NCBI GenBank assembly: GCA_963725425.1
Contig: CAVRYJ010000031.1
Coordinates: 806,001-870,000, forward strand
Reading direction: 5' to 3'
Origin: Clostridium_I sp963725425
GTDB lineage: Bacteria; Bacillota; Clostridia; Clostridiales; Clostridiaceae
Length of the DNA stretch: 64,000 nucleotides
Shown: positions 35,759-45,554 of the stretch, piece by piece
How the letters are laid out: every line of letters starts with the position of its first letter
Position numbering within the stretch: the first letter of the stretch is position 1
Program-made: the position numbers and the translations under genes
The notes under the pieces: model-generated
What the model was told of the DNA's origin: nothing
Seen by the model: the letters and a program-made list of their open reading frames with translations, nothing else
Database searches by the model: none

Positions 35759-37015
35759 TTATTTTCTCTTTGATAATTCAGTCTTTTCATATTCCTTAAC
35801 ATCCTTAAGCCAGTCTTCTCTTACTGGAACATTATTTTTTTCACAATAATAATTCCAAATATCACCCATTGGATAAGTTTTAAACTCTTCCATTAAAGCT
35901 AATCTTTCTGTGAAATTTCCTTCGTCTTGTAATTCTTTTAATTTTTCATTAGGAATTAACATTGCATTTAATAATGCCTTTATCATATTTCTTGTTCCAA
36001 TTGTCCACGCTGCTATTCTATTTATACTAGCATCAAAGAAATCTAGTCCAATAATTACTCTATCTAGTGCATCATTTCTTACAATTTCTTTAGCTAATTC
36101 TTTAAGTTCATCGTCTAAAAGAATAACATGATCAGAATCCCATCTTACTGGTCTGCTAACGTGAAGTGCAACTTTTTCATTAAATAATAACATTGCTGAG
36201 AGTTTATCTGACACAACTTCAGTAGGATGGTAATGCCCTGTATCCATTAATGACATTATATTATTTTTAGCTGCATAACTTATATAAAACTCACTTGAAC
36301 CCACAGTATAAGCTTCTGCACCAAGTCCAAATACCTTTGATTCAACGCAATCAAGATTGTACTTTTTATCTGTTTTCACTTTGAATATTTCATCTAGTGA
36401 TTCTTTAAGTCTTCTTCTAGGTCCTAATCTATCGCTTGGAATATCTTTATAACCATCTGGAATCCAAATGTTAGTTAAACAAGTTTGTCCAAGTTCCTCG
36501 CCAAAATATTCTCCAATTTTTCGGCAAGCTATGCAATGTCTAATCCAAAAATCTCTTGTTTCTTTATTGGGACTAGATAAAGTTAATCCGTCTGCAGCTT
36601 TTGGATGAGAAAAAATTGTTGGATTAAAATCAAGTCCTAATCCATTTTTCTTTGCCCAATCTACCCAATTTTTAAAATGTTCTGCTTTTAATTCATCTCT
36701 TTCAACTACCTTTCCATCAGTTTCAGCATATATTGCATGAAGATTTACTTTATGTTTTCCTGGAATTAGGCTTAAAGCTTTTTCTAAATCGCGTCTTAAT
36801 TCTTCTGCATTTCTAGCCCTTCCTGGATAATTACCAGTAGCAGCAATTCCTCCTGATAATTCATTTTGACTTGCTTCAAAACCTTTGACATCATCACCTT
36901 GCCAGCAATGAACTGATATTTTTACCTTGTTAAGAACTTCTAAAATCTTATCTACATCTAATCCCCATTTTTCATATTCTTTTTTAGCCACCTCATATTT
37001 TTCTTTAATATTCAT
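35759..37015 (-). CDS. rhaA: L-rhamnose isomerase
   Basis: 418 residues, full length. Recognisable parts are VHCWQGDDVKGFE near the start, GLDFNPTIFSHPKA, LMDTGHYHPTEVVSDKLSA and VRWDSDHVILLDDELK, which hold the metal-binding Glu, Asp and His residues of the TIM-barrel isomerase. It converts L-rhamnose to L-rhamnulose. It follows rhaB. The GGGAGG of its ribosome binding site is inside a 38-bp sequence duplicated in tandem just upstream. Confidence 0.95.
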   Translation of the reverse strand: MNIKEKYEVAKKEYEKWGLDVDKILEVLNKVKISVHCWQGDDVKGFEASQNELSGGIAATGNYPGRARNAEELRRDLEKALSLIPGKHKVNLHAIYAETDGKVVERDELKAEHFKNWVDWAKKNGLGLDFNPTIFSHPKAADGLTLSSPNKETRDFWIRHCIACRKIGEYFGEELGQTCLTNIWIPDGYKDIPSDRLGPRRRLKESLDEIFKVKTDKKYNLDCVESKVFGLGAEAYTVGSSEFYISYAAKNNIMSLMDTGHYHPTEVVSDKLSAMLLFNEKVALHVSRPVRWDSDHVILLDDELKELAKEIVRNDALDRVIIGLDFFDASINRIAAWTIGTRNMIKALLNAMLIPNEKLKELQDEGNFTERLALMEEFKTYPMGDIWNYYCEKNNVPVREDWLKDVKEYEKTELSKRK

Positions 37016-37093
37016 TTATATTTGCCTCCCTTATAATTTAAATTAATACTTATTTATATTTGCCTCCCTTATAATTTAAATTAATACTTATTT
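37015..37093. repeat. 38-bp perfect tandem duplication at the rhaB-rhaA junction
   Basis: The unit starting TTTATATTTGCCTCCC occurs at 37015 and again at 37053, period 38, with no mismatch over the two copies. It contains the rhaA ribosome binding site (CCTCCC, read on the minus strand) and the second copy contains the rhaB stop codon. It places two Shine-Dalgarno sites before rhaA, only the nearer of which is at working distance. Confidence 0.9.
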
Positions 37094-38497
37094 TTCATTA
37101 GGTTTAAATATATTAATATCAAAAGATTCTTTAATAACCTTTCTTGCCTCACCTAAATCCTTAAATACATTTTCACTTATTAGTTGAGCTACAAGATTTC
37201 CTATTGCCGTAGCTTCCACAGGTCCTGCTAAAACTTCTTTTCCAGTAACCTTAGCAACTAATTCATTTAAAAAATTATTTTGACATCCACCACCAAAAAT
37301 ATTTATTCGCTTATACTTTTTTTCAAATATTTCTTCAAGATTTGCTGCGGCTTTTTCATAACAGTGTGCTAAACTATTAAAAACACACATTGCTATTTCT
37401 CCAATCTTTTGTGGCATTTTTTGATCTGTATCCTTGCAATAATTTTTTATTTCTTCAATCATATTTTCAGGTTTTAAAAACCTATCCTGATCCACATCTA
37501 CTATTGATGGAAACTCCCTGTTTTCCCTAGCAAGTTCCACTAGTTCCGCAAATGAATATTTATCATTAAGATTTCTCCTAACTTCTTGAATCACCCAAAG
37601 GCCCATAATATTTTTTAAAAATCTATATCTATAATCTATACCACCCTCATTAGTAAAGTTGTATTCCATAGCTTGTGGCACACAGATAGGAAATCTATTT
37701 TCAACACCCATTAATGACCATGTACCTGAGCTTAAATATATACTATCATTATCATTACATACTGATGATATAAAGGCTGAACCTGTATCGTGAGTTGCAG
37801 GCAGTATAACTTCCATGTCAAATCCAAAATCCGCCACTAATTCCTTTCTTAAATTTCCAAGATTAGTTTTAGGAAGTTTTATTTCTTGAAATATATCTTT
37901 TTTAATTCCGAGTTCTTCTAATATTTTGCTATCCCAAGTTCTATCAAAAGAATTTACCAGTTGTGTTGAAGATGCATTAGTATACTCATTTACCTTTTTA
38001 CCTGTAAGCAGAAAATTTAAATAATCCGGAATCATTAAAAAAGTTTTTGCTCTTTCCAAAATTTCCGGATTATTCTTTTTTATTGATAATAATTGATAAA
38101 CAGTATTAAATCTTTGGAACTGAATACCTGTATACAAATACATCATATCTTTAGGAATAATCTTAAATGTCTCTTCCATCATTCCTTCTGTTCTGTCATC
38201 TCTATAAGCTACTGCATTACCTAAAATATCATCCTTTTCATCTAGTAACACAAAATCCACTGCCCATGTATCTATTCCAATACTCTTTGGTATTTTTCCA
38301 AGCTTTTTACATTTTTTAATACCTATTTTTATATCTTTGAATAACTGAGGAATATTCCAACAATATTCATTTCCTATTTTACTAATTCCATTTTGAAATC
38401 TGTAAACTTGTTCTAATTTTAACTTTCCATTTTCTACGCTTCCCAACATATGTCTTCCACTAGAAGCCCCAATATCGATGGCTAAATAGTAATCCAT
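37088..38497 (-). CDS. rhaB: Rhamnulokinase
   Basis: 469 residues, FGGY carbohydrate kinase. The N-terminus YYLAIDIGASSGRHMLG is the phosphate-1 loop. GIDTWAVDFVLLD, YRDDRTEGMMEE, and the C-terminal NIFGGGCQNNFLNEL (adenosine loop) are family marks of RhaB. It phosphorylates L-rhamnulose at C1. It is the first gene of rhaB-rhaA-rhaD-fucO; a broken AraC-type regulator lies upstream on the same strand. GGAGG lies about 8 bases before the ATG. Confidence 0.95.
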   Translation of the reverse strand: MDYYLAIDIGASSGRHMLGSVENGKLKLEQVYRFQNGISKIGNEYCWNIPQLFKDIKIGIKKCKKLGKIPKSIGIDTWAVDFVLLDEKDDILGNAVAYRDDRTEGMMEETFKIIPKDMMYLYTGIQFQRFNTVYQLLSIKKNNPEILERAKTFLMIPDYLNFLLTGKKVNEYTNASSTQLVNSFDRTWDSKILEELGIKKDIFQEIKLPKTNLGNLRKELVADFGFDMEVILPATHDTGSAFISSVCNDNDSIYLSSGTWSLMGVENRFPICVPQAMEYNFTNEGGIDYRYRFLKNIMGLWVIQEVRRNLNDKYSFAELVELARENREFPSIVDVDQDRFLKPENMIEEIKNYCKDTDQKMPQKIGEIAMCVFNSLAHCYEKAAANLEEIFEKKYKRINIFGGGCQNNFLNELVAKVTGKEVLAGPVEATAIGNLVAQLISENVFKDLGEARKVIKESFDINIFKPNEK

Positions 38498-38644
38498 AAG
38501 CTACCTCCTTTTTTGAAAACCTTTACGCATATTTTTCTAAAAGTCATACATTAACTCTATTTTAATTTAATAGCCTTGTATTTTCTATGGCCTATAATGA
38601 TAATCTTACTGTCCTAATAATCAACTGTATTTGGCTGTAATTTA

Positions 38645-39642
38645 TTACTTTCTTCTGTACTCATCTGGTGTTACTCCTACCTGGTCCTTAAATTGCCTAT
38701 AAAAATAGCTTACATTGGAATATCCGATTTCTGTAACTACATCTATTACTGACATTTTTGTATTCAACAATAAATATTCTGCTTTATTTATCTTCTTTTC
38801 TATTATAAGTTGCGTTAATGTTTTCCCTATAACCTTTTTAACTAATTTACCTATATAATCAGGATTATAACCAAAATGCTCTGCCATAGACTTTAGCGAT
38901 ATATCATTATAATGGCTGTTAATGTAACTTAGAATTTCCGTAGATATTGTGGAATCAATTTTATAAACTAAATCACTAGATAAATTTTTTGATAATCTCT
39001 TAACAATTCATTAAACAGCAACATTATATAAGCACGGATAGCCGTTTCCATTCCATTTTTTTTATCATAATATTCCATGAGTATTTGCATCATAAAATTA
39101 TATACCTTATGATTTTCTGATGTTTTAAAATTAATATATTGCTTAAATTCATTTTTACCATACAATGCCTTGACAATAAAATTAGAGATTAAATCATTAT
39201 CCGCAATTTGGCTCATAAAAATCCAATCAAAAAACTCTTTTTTAATTAATATGTTGATAGCTATATCATTTTCACTGGCTTTTTCAATGCTATGTTCCAC
39301 ATTCATATCTAATAATAGAATTTCTCCTTTTTCTATTATTATTTTTTTACCTTCAATTTCCTGTTTTATACTTCCTGAATACACAAACATCATTTCTAAA
39401 TAGTCATGCTTATGTTTGGAAAATTTTACAAATCTGTCATGTTTATGAATAGATATAACTTCTGAATCTTTCATTAATTTTTTATTGTTAATTACCCATG
39501 AATCATTTTTGAATTTATTTGAAAAATGTTCCTTAAGTTCAATATTAAGGTTTTTATTCATTTCACTTTTATATAAATCATATGTTTTATTTTCAATATC
39601 AGTAAATTTTTTTAAAATTACATCAAGATTTGAAACATTCAC
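38645..39642 (-). pseudogene. AraC-family regulator of the rha operon, one-base frameshift
   Basis: 38968-39642 (GTG start, GGTGAT upstream) encodes a cupin-type sensor (SKHKHDYLEMMFVYSG, IEKGEILLLDMNVEHSI). The frame stops at YQKIYLVI. 38645-38887 carries the double helix-turn-helix (LKSMAEHFGYNPDYIGKLVK and IGYSNVSYFYRQFKD). Adding one A to the A6 run at 38985-38990 gives LLRDYQKNLSSDLVYKIDST and joins them into one 333-residue protein. Position suggests it is a rhamnose sensor activating rhaBAD. If the frameshift is real, the operon has lost its regulator; if it is a base-calling error, the gene is intact. Confidence 0.8.
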
Positions 39643-39772
39643 ATTATCACCATCACTTCATATTTTACAATCCTTTACTTATTATAGTTTTATAAGCTCA
39701 GTCTTACAATTTATAATTAATAAATTTCAAAGTTTAGGTGTTAATATTATTTTATTTCAAGCAGTTCTACTT

Positions 39773-39950
39773 TTAATCTAAATGGAATACTTCTTTTAGA
39801 TCAATCGAAACCGGGCTATTATCAACATTAGTTTCCATAACCTCCTTCATATACTTCCACCATTTTAGTCCAAATTTCATTATGGCGTTTTTTATATTCA
39901 TCCTGCATGCCACTAAATACTTTCATTACAATACATTTATGAATCATCAT
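39773..39950 (-). pseudogene. rhaM: L-rhamnose mutarotase, internally deleted
   Basis: ATG at 39950 (AGGAGG upstream) starts MIHKCIVMKVFSGMQDEY, then KKRHNEIWTKMVEVY, the RhaM N-terminus with its active-site region. A second frame, METNVDNSPVSIDLKEVFHLD, ends at 39773 and is the RhaM C-terminus. About 45 middle residues are missing and the two parts are out of frame. Mutarotation of rhamnose is spontaneous, so loss may be tolerated. It lies upstream of the AraC-type regulator as an outlying member of the rha cluster. Confidence 0.85.
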
Positions 39951-40053
39951 AGATTCCTCCTTGTATACGTTTTTATTGCCTATATTTATTGTAACTTTAT
40001 GTGTATAAACAATCATTGACCTTAAAAGTGTTTATCACTATCAAAATCAGTTT

Positions 40054-40230
40054 TTATTCATCGTTTATATTTAATTTAACTCTTACCTTAGTTCCTTTTC
40101 CCTCTTCACTGGTGAATTCTATAGTTCCACTCTTCATATCCCCAATGCGCTTTGCAATGGAAAGCCCGAGTCCAGTGCCAGTTTTTCCCTTTGATCTGTA
40201 TTTATCTACAGTGTAAAACCAATTATTATC
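40054..40230 (-). pseudogene. C-terminal fragment of a histidine kinase
   Basis: Reads WFYTVDKYRSKGKTGTGLGL, then SIAKRI..MKSGTIEFTSEEGKGTKV, ending NINDE. It is the last 58 residues of a HATPase domain and closely matches the C-terminus of the kinase at 47663-49033 (RFYTVDKSRSKEKTGTGLGL), at both protein and DNA level. The rest of the gene is absent. It is probably what remains of a duplicate of that two-component system. Confidence 0.8.
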
Positions 40231-40282
40231 TTTAAATTTTCATCCCAAAATTAGAAAGATGATAATAACCTAAAATAAAAAA

Positions 40283-40312
40283 ATTACTACAGTAAATTTT
40301 TGCCATAGTAAT
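40283..40312 (-). terminator. Terminator after the nitronate monooxygenase-like gene
   Basis: On the minus strand ATTACTA and TAGTAAT pair around a 16-base AT-rich loop and are followed by seven U residues. It lies about 190 bp after the stop at 40505. The remaining 40231-40504 is AT-rich with no frame I can support. Confidence 0.55.
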
Positions 40313-40504
40313 CCCCAATTAAATTTGTTGTCTTATCTTTAAATTTACACAGACTTATGGACGTTCTCAAAAACTATTGAAATAATTGAAAAATATTCAA
40401 CTATCTCATATTATATATATATGGAAAAAAACTTTTCTTAATATTATTCAAAAGATTTTCATTAAATATTAATTGTACTATTTTTGTATATATTGATTCT
40501 CTTT

Positions 40505-41641
40505 TTATTGAATACAATTTAGGGTAGATTTCATCTTCACCGCTGCCTCAGTAGCACTGTACTCTGATTTTAACGCTTTGATCAAATTTTTTACTGAGAG
40601 CAATTCAGTTATTTTATAAGCATTCTGTCCTGCAAATACAAAACCATCTTTCAAGTTACCTTTTTTAGCATTCAATAATGCCAAGGATATGCAGTAAGGA
40701 CTTTTTTTATAATCGCAAGTTCGAATACATTTAAAAGGACAATTGAAGGGTTTTTTTAAATGATTTTTCACATCATCCAAAAACTTATTTCTAATTGCTC
40801 TTCCAGGCAAGCCAACAGGACTTTTTATTATTACTATATCCTTTTCTTTGCAATCAATATAAGACTGTTTAAATTCCATAGATGCATCACATTCATAAGT
40901 TGCAACAAAGTGGGTTCCCATTTGAACTCCTGATGCACCCATATTTATAAATTTATAAATATCTGCTCCTGAATATATCCCGCCACCAACAATTATAGGT
41001 ATGTTTATATTGTATTTTATCTCATACTTCTTAACTTCATTAATCACTTCTGGAACTAACCTTTCCAAAGAATAATTGGAATCAAAGATTTGTTCTTCCT
41101 TAAAACCTAAGTGTCCGCCCGCCATAGGTCCTTCAAGTACAAATGCATCGGGGACATAGTCATATTTTTTAATCCATCTTTTCAGTATAATCCGTGTAGC
41201 TCTTGCTGATGAAACTATTGGAACCAATTTGGTCTTACTTTTCTTACCTACTAAATTAGGTAGTTCCATTGGCAGTCCTGCTCCTGAGAAAATGATATCT
41301 GCCCCCTCTTCAATGGCTACTTTAACAATCTCTTTGTAATCAGCTAGAGCCACCATAATGTTTACTCCAATAATTCCACTTGTTTGTTCTTTAGCTTTTC
41401 TAATCTCATTTCTAATTGCCCTTTTGTTGGCCTCAAGTGAATTCGTTCCAAAATCCTTTTCTTCCATACCTGTTCCTACGGCTGAAATTACCCCTATACC
41501 TCCTTCATTAGCTACAGCAGTTGCTAATGATGAAAGTGATATACCCACACCCATTCCACCTTGAACAATTGGTACATTTGCAATTAAACTACCAATGACT
41601 AATTTGGGCATGTTCTTAAATAAGCCTTTAACTTCACTCAT
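40505..41641 (-). CDS. Nitronate monooxygenase / FabK-like flavoprotein
   Basis: 378 residues, 2-nitropropane dioxygenase family TIM barrel. VPIVQGGMGVGISLSSLATA near the start, GVNIMVAL, EGPMAGGHLGF (the histidine is the conserved catalytic base) and IVGGGIYSGADIYKFINMGA with GVQMGTHFVAT (FMN phosphate) are typical. A cysteine cluster (CPFKCIRTC) near 310 is shared by clostridial members. It either oxidises nitronates or, as FabK, reduces enoyl-ACP. The neighbourhood (fabF remnant, plsC) favours a lipid role, but the family cannot be split by eye. Confidence 0.82.
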   Translation of the reverse strand: MSEVKGLFKNMPKLVIGSLIANVPIVQGGMGVGISLSSLATAVANEGGIGVISAVGTGMEEKDFGTNSLEANKRAIRNEIRKAKEQTSGIIGVNIMVALADYKEIVKVAIEEGADIIFSGAGLPMELPNLVGKKSKTKLVPIVSSARATRIILKRWIKKYDYVPDAFVLEGPMAGGHLGFKEEQIFDSNYSLERLVPEVINEVKKYEIKYNINIPIIVGGGIYSGADIYKFINMGASGVQMGTHFVATYECDASMEFKQSYIDCKEKDIVIIKSPVGLPGRAIRNKFLDDVKNHLKKPFNCPFKCIRTCDYKKSPYCISLALLNAKKGNLKDGFVFAGQNAYKITELLSVKNLIKALKSEYSATEAAVKMKSTLNCIQ

Positions 41642-41691
41642 AAAATTAAATTCTCCTTTTTTAAATTGATTATTAGTACTAACAACTATTC

Positions 41692-42762
41692 CTATTTAAT
41701 TTGGTTATCCTTCAAACGATTGTTAACTTTATCGACAAAAAATTTGTAAATACTTGCGGCTATAGGAACACTCAAAAGCATACCAATAATTCCACCTAAT
41801 TCACCACCTATTATAATTACACCGAACACCCAAATTCCTGGCAATCCTATGCTTGACCCTACTACCTTTGGATAAATAAGATTGCTTTCCAGTTCTTCTA
41901 GTATAGATATAAAAATCAAGAAAAATAGAGCACTCATTGGACTTACTGTCACAATCATAAAAACTCCTAATGCAGCTCCTAAATATGCACCCAAAACTGG
42001 AATCAATCCAGTAACACCTATAAAAGCACCAACTGCATAGGGAAACCCAAATATAGGCATTCCAATACTGCATAAACAACCTTTAATAACAGCTTGCACA
42101 CATTGTCCTAGAATAAAATTTAAAAATGTATTATTAATAACATTAAAAATATATTCTATTTTATTTATGCTCTCGCCTCTTAAGAAATGCACTCATTACC
42201 TTTCTTATCTGCATTAATAATTTCTCTTTATTTACTAGAGCATAAATAGCAAAGGTAATTGCAATAATAAAATTCATTAAGTCATTAGTTAATGATCCCA
42301 TTAATGAAAAAATGGAGTTTAAAATATCATTAAGTATATTGGAAGCGGTAGACATTATACTTTGTAAAATTCCATCAATATTTATATGCAGTGCTGCTGA
42401 CCCTTTTCTAATTACTTCATACTTATCACTATTTGTCGTAATAAAATCCTTCACATTTTTTAATACTATGGGGATTTCAGTGATTATACTAGAAATTGTA
42501 TTAACAAATTGTGGTATTACAATTAAAGATATTATTACTATCATCCCTATAATTAACAATATGGATAAGGAAATACAAACAATTCTTTTGGATTTTTTAC
42601 AAATTTGTTACTTGTTTTGGGAAAATATTTTTTTTCTAACTTCTTCATTAATATATTTAAAATATAAGCTATTATTAACCCATAAACTAGTGGCAGAGCT
42701 GCGTTACCAATATTCCTTAATTGTGATATGATTTTCTCAGAATACTTTATTAAAAGTACCAA
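41692..42762 (-). pseudogene. AI-2E family transporter, broken in three frames
   Basis: 42553-42762 gives the first helix region (LPLVYGLIIAYILNILMKKL), 42161-42559 the middle (IVIPQFVNTISSIITEIP; SLTNDLMNFIIAITFAIYAL), 41692-42192 the C-terminal helices (VGAFIGVTGLIPVLGAYLG; EELESNLIYPKVVGSSIGLP). Together this is a YdbI/PerM-type permease of about 355 residues. One A added to the A6 run at 42593-42598 repairs the first break; one base removed near 42180 repairs the second (LKRESINKIEY). The start is also missing: the frame begins inside the first helix, 6 bp from the fabF remnant. Such proteins export small molecules; this one is non-functional as read. Confidence 0.8.
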
Positions 42763-42767
42763 ACATG

Positions 42768-43269
42768 TTAATAATAATACTTCTTCAAAACCATTGTTGC
42801 GTTATGACCACCAAATCCAAAGCCATTGGATAGAGCATATTTTACGTCTGCATTTTTCCCAATATTAGGAATATGGTTTAAATCACAATTTTTATCCTCT
42901 TTCCTGTAATTTATTGTTGGTGGTAAAAAGCCCTCATTTAGAGATAAAGCAACAATAATTGCCTCTATAGCTCCTGCAGCTCCCATTAAATGTCCTGTCA
43001 TTTTTTTGATTCATCAAAAGCAATCTTTGTTGCTGCTAAAGCATATTGACAAAATGTATCCATTCTTTTTATTTGTTTTTTTGAATAAAATCCAATGGAT
43101 GAAAATCTCTTATTTCAGCCGCTACTTTTGTTGTAAAATCTGTACTGTCAAATTTAGTTAATGTGCTAATACCGTTTTTCCCTATTTTTATGTTGTTCCA
43201 GAATTTTTTTGTACCTATTCCTAATGAAGACAACACCCCTGTTCCTATTATCACTACTCTTTTGTTCAT
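42768..43269 (-). pseudogene. fabF: 3-oxoacyl-ACP synthase II, internally deleted
   Basis: 43069-43269 is the KAS II N-terminus (KRVVIIGTGVLSSLGIG; FDSTDFTTKVAAEI). It continues as IKRMDTFCQYALAATKIAFD if one A is added to the A7 run at 43076-43082. At about 43003 it jumps to the C-terminal part, MTGHLMGAAGAIEAIIVALS, ending SNGFGFGGHNATMVLKKY. About 240 residues between are gone, including the active-site cysteine and the first catalytic histidine. It once elongated acyl chains on ACP. Confidence 0.85.
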
Positions 43270-43343
43270 TATTACTCCTGACCTTTACAGACTTATTATA
43301 TTTTATTTTGGGTTATCATAAGTTTTTGAATATTTTTCTAAGA

Positions 43344-44075
43344 CTATGCCGAACAACCTTTGCTTAATAAGCCATCAAGTCCATTTCCAATAATATTTCT
43401 TACTTTTTCATTCAAATTACACTGATCTTGTCTTGATAATTGATCTGTATATATTGGTTTATGAAACATAATTGTCACTCTATTTCCTGTTGCTTTAATA
43501 TTTTTTTCTATAATTCTATAAGTTCCATTTATAGTTACTGGCACAATTGGTGCTTTGGATTTTAGCGCTAACTTTAAGCTTCCTTTTTTAAATTTGCCAA
43601 TTTTAGAGCTTAAACTTCTTGTTCCTTCTGGGAAAATAGTCATTGAATAACCCTTTTTTACATTCTCTGCTGCTTCATTAATTGCCCTTAACCCATCCCT
43701 AACATGATTTCTATCCATAAATACTGTGTGGACTGCTTTAAACAACGCTCCAATAATTGGGATTTTTTTTAACTCTTTTTTTGCTACACAACCAGTTCCC
43801 CTTTTTATAATGGCTGAAAATAGAACGGCATCAAAATTTCCTTGATGATTTGAAACAAATACACAAGCTTCATCAGGAATATTCTGCTCTCCAATAACTT
43901 CTATATGAGTTTTTGTTATTTTTATCGCATAATTGCATATATCTCTTGTTAATCTATATGCATATTCATCTGCCTCACTCTGATCTTTAATTTTAAAAAA
44001 CGCTAGTTTTAGCCTACAAAAATTTTTAAATAATAAGTATATGCTAAAATTTAAAAGCAGATAAATTTTGTACAT
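43344..44075 (-). CDS. plsC: 1-acyl-glycerol-3-phosphate acyltransferase (PlsC-like)
   Basis: 243 residues with one N-terminal hydrophobic segment. The acyltransferase motifs are in order: VSNHQGNFDAVLF (NHxxxxD), VFMDRNHVRDG, IFPEGTRSLS and APIVPVTINGTY. It adds the second acyl chain to make phosphatidic acid, at the membrane. It follows the two-component system at 44133-46237 on the same strand and precedes the fabF remnant, so a lipid-synthesis group once existed here. A second role in lysophospholipid repair is possible. Confidence 0.88.
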   Translation of the reverse strand: MYKIYLLLNFSIYLLFKNFCRLKLAFFKIKDQSEADEYAYRLTRDICNYAIKITKTHIEVIGEQNIPDEACVFVSNHQGNFDAVLFSAIIKRGTGCVAKKELKKIPIIGALFKAVHTVFMDRNHVRDGLRAINEAAENVKKGYSMTIFPEGTRSLSSKIGKFKKGSLKLALKSKAPIVPVTINGTYRIIEKNIKATGNRVTIMFHKPIYTDQLSRQDQCNLNEKVRNIIGNGLDGLLSKGCSA

Positions 44076-44132
44076 ACCTTTTCACCTCTTGTTATTTTTT
44101 TATTATTTTTTGATTAACCTTATAAACGAATA

Positions 44133-45554
44133 TCATATTAAGCTATCAGATTCTAACTCGAAATAAAAACATGTTCCATTTTCCCTATCACTTTTTACAT
44201 GAATGCTCCCATTCATTCTCATGGTTACTTCTTTCGCTATGGATAAACCCAGTCCAGCTCCTTCCTCTTTATGTGCTTTATCTACTTTATAAAAACGATC
44301 AAAAATATAAGGCAAATCTTCTGACTTAATTAGAGACCCCGTATTGCAAACATATACGATAATTTTTCTTTTTTCTTTCTTTGCAGATAGTGTAATAGTA
44401 CTGCTCTCCTTTGCAAATTTCAGAGCATTGTCAATTAAAATGGTCAAAACTTGTGCAATACGATGAATGTTTCCATTTGCATATATGGGAAATTCACTTT
44501 TTTTTACAATTAATCTCATATTTTTTTCTTCTGCTAACATTTTAAATTTATCCTGCTGATCATATAGTATAGCTAAAACATCAGCCATCTGCATTTCAAA
44601 AGGTGTGTTTCTTGACTGCAATCTTGATAATTCAAATAAATCATTTACTAATACGTTTAGCCTTTCTACTTCATTATAAATAATTTCATAAAAGTGATTT
44701 CTCTTACATTCATCTTTAACCATTCCCTCTTTAAGTGGAATAATCAGACCTTTTACAGCTGTAAGAGGAGACCTTAGCTCGTGAGAAACATTTGCTACAT
44801 AATCTCTCCTTGTTTGTTCAAGTCTTCTAGCCTCAGTAACATCTTTAAAAAGAAGTACAGTGCCTACAATGCCATTTTCATCAGAGTGTATGGGAGATCC
44901 TGAAATTAAAATACTCCTTTCGTTATAGGCGCATGTGGCTATCTCTATTTCTTGTTTTTCAATTGCTGACAAAGATACTTTATATATTACTTCTCGCAGG
45001 TGTTCCTGCAATTCCTCTAAGCTAGTTTGGTCACCAAACATCTCTTCAAAAGTATGGTTTTTTAGGTTGATTTTTTGGTTTATGTCAAATCCCAGTAACC
45101 CATCACCCATGGAGTTCAGTATCTGCTTTAGCAAGTTACCCTCGGTAGTAAGAGAATTAATTGTCTTGGAGAGCTCTGATGCTAGTTTATTTAAAGTAAC
45201 TGCAAGTTGCCCAATTTCTCCATTATAATTTTCTTTCGCACGAATTGAAAAATCTCCCTGTGACATGGCCATTGCAACTTTTTTCATCTCTACTAAAGGG
45301 TTAGCCATTTTTTTAGATGCAACCAAAACAGCCGGTACCACAACACCTAAGGTAATAAGCATAGAGCAAAGCACCCCGGTATTAACTCCAAATATTATTT
45401 GATTGGCAATGTTTATTTTTGATTCAATATATTCGCTGTAAATGCTATATAATGTTACCGTTAGTCCTATGGAAATCAATATAAAGATTACCATTACAAT
45501 AAAAATCACCTTAACGAATGAACTTTTTATATTTAAATACTTTTCTTTTTTCAT
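44133..45554 (-). CDS. Sensor histidine kinase, PhoR-like
   Basis: 473 residues. Two membrane helices (about 13-36 and 50-75) have only a short loop between them. A HAMP domain follows, then PAS (LLKQILNSMGDGLLGFDI), HisKA with YVANVSHELRSPLTAVKGL, an N box (LIDNALKFAKE) and G boxes (GAGLGLSIAKEV). It is the partner of the response regulator, whose stop overlaps its ATG (ATGA). With almost no outer domain it probably senses through the membrane or via PAS. GGAGG precedes the ATG. Confidence 0.92.
   Translation of the reverse strand: MKKEKYLNIKSSFVKVIFIVMVIFILISIGLTVTLYSIYSEYIESKINIANQIIFGVNTGVLCSMLITLGVVVPAVLVASKKMANPLVEMKKVAMAMSQGDFSIRAKENYNGEIGQLAVTLNKLASELSKTINSLTTEGNLLKQILNSMGDGLLGFDINQKINLKNHTFEEMFGDQTSLEELQEHLREVIYKVSLSAIEKQEIEIATCAYNERSILISGSPIHSDENGIVGTVLLFKDVTEARRLEQTRRDYVANVSHELRSPLTAVKGLIIPLKEGMVKDECKRNHFYEIIYNEVERLNVLVNDLFELSRLQSRNTPFEMQMADVLAILYDQQDKFKMLAEEKNMRLIVKKSEFPIYANGNIHRIAQVLTILIDNALKFAKESSTITLSAKKEKRKIIVYVCNTGSLIKSEDLPYIFDRFYKVDKAHKEEGAGLGLSIAKEVTMRMNGSIHVKSDRENGTCFYFELESDSLI

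Noticed and set aside
39827..39842. Shared 12-mer TTATGGAAACTA at the rhaM and thrS deletion junctions
   Set aside because: In rhaM it encodes the native C-terminal part, and in thrS it fits the native downstream sequence; a common mechanism is not supported by two cases.
41801..42079. A Cys/Trp-rich 92-residue minus-strand frame
   Set aside because: It is an alternate frame of the AI-2E transporter sequence.
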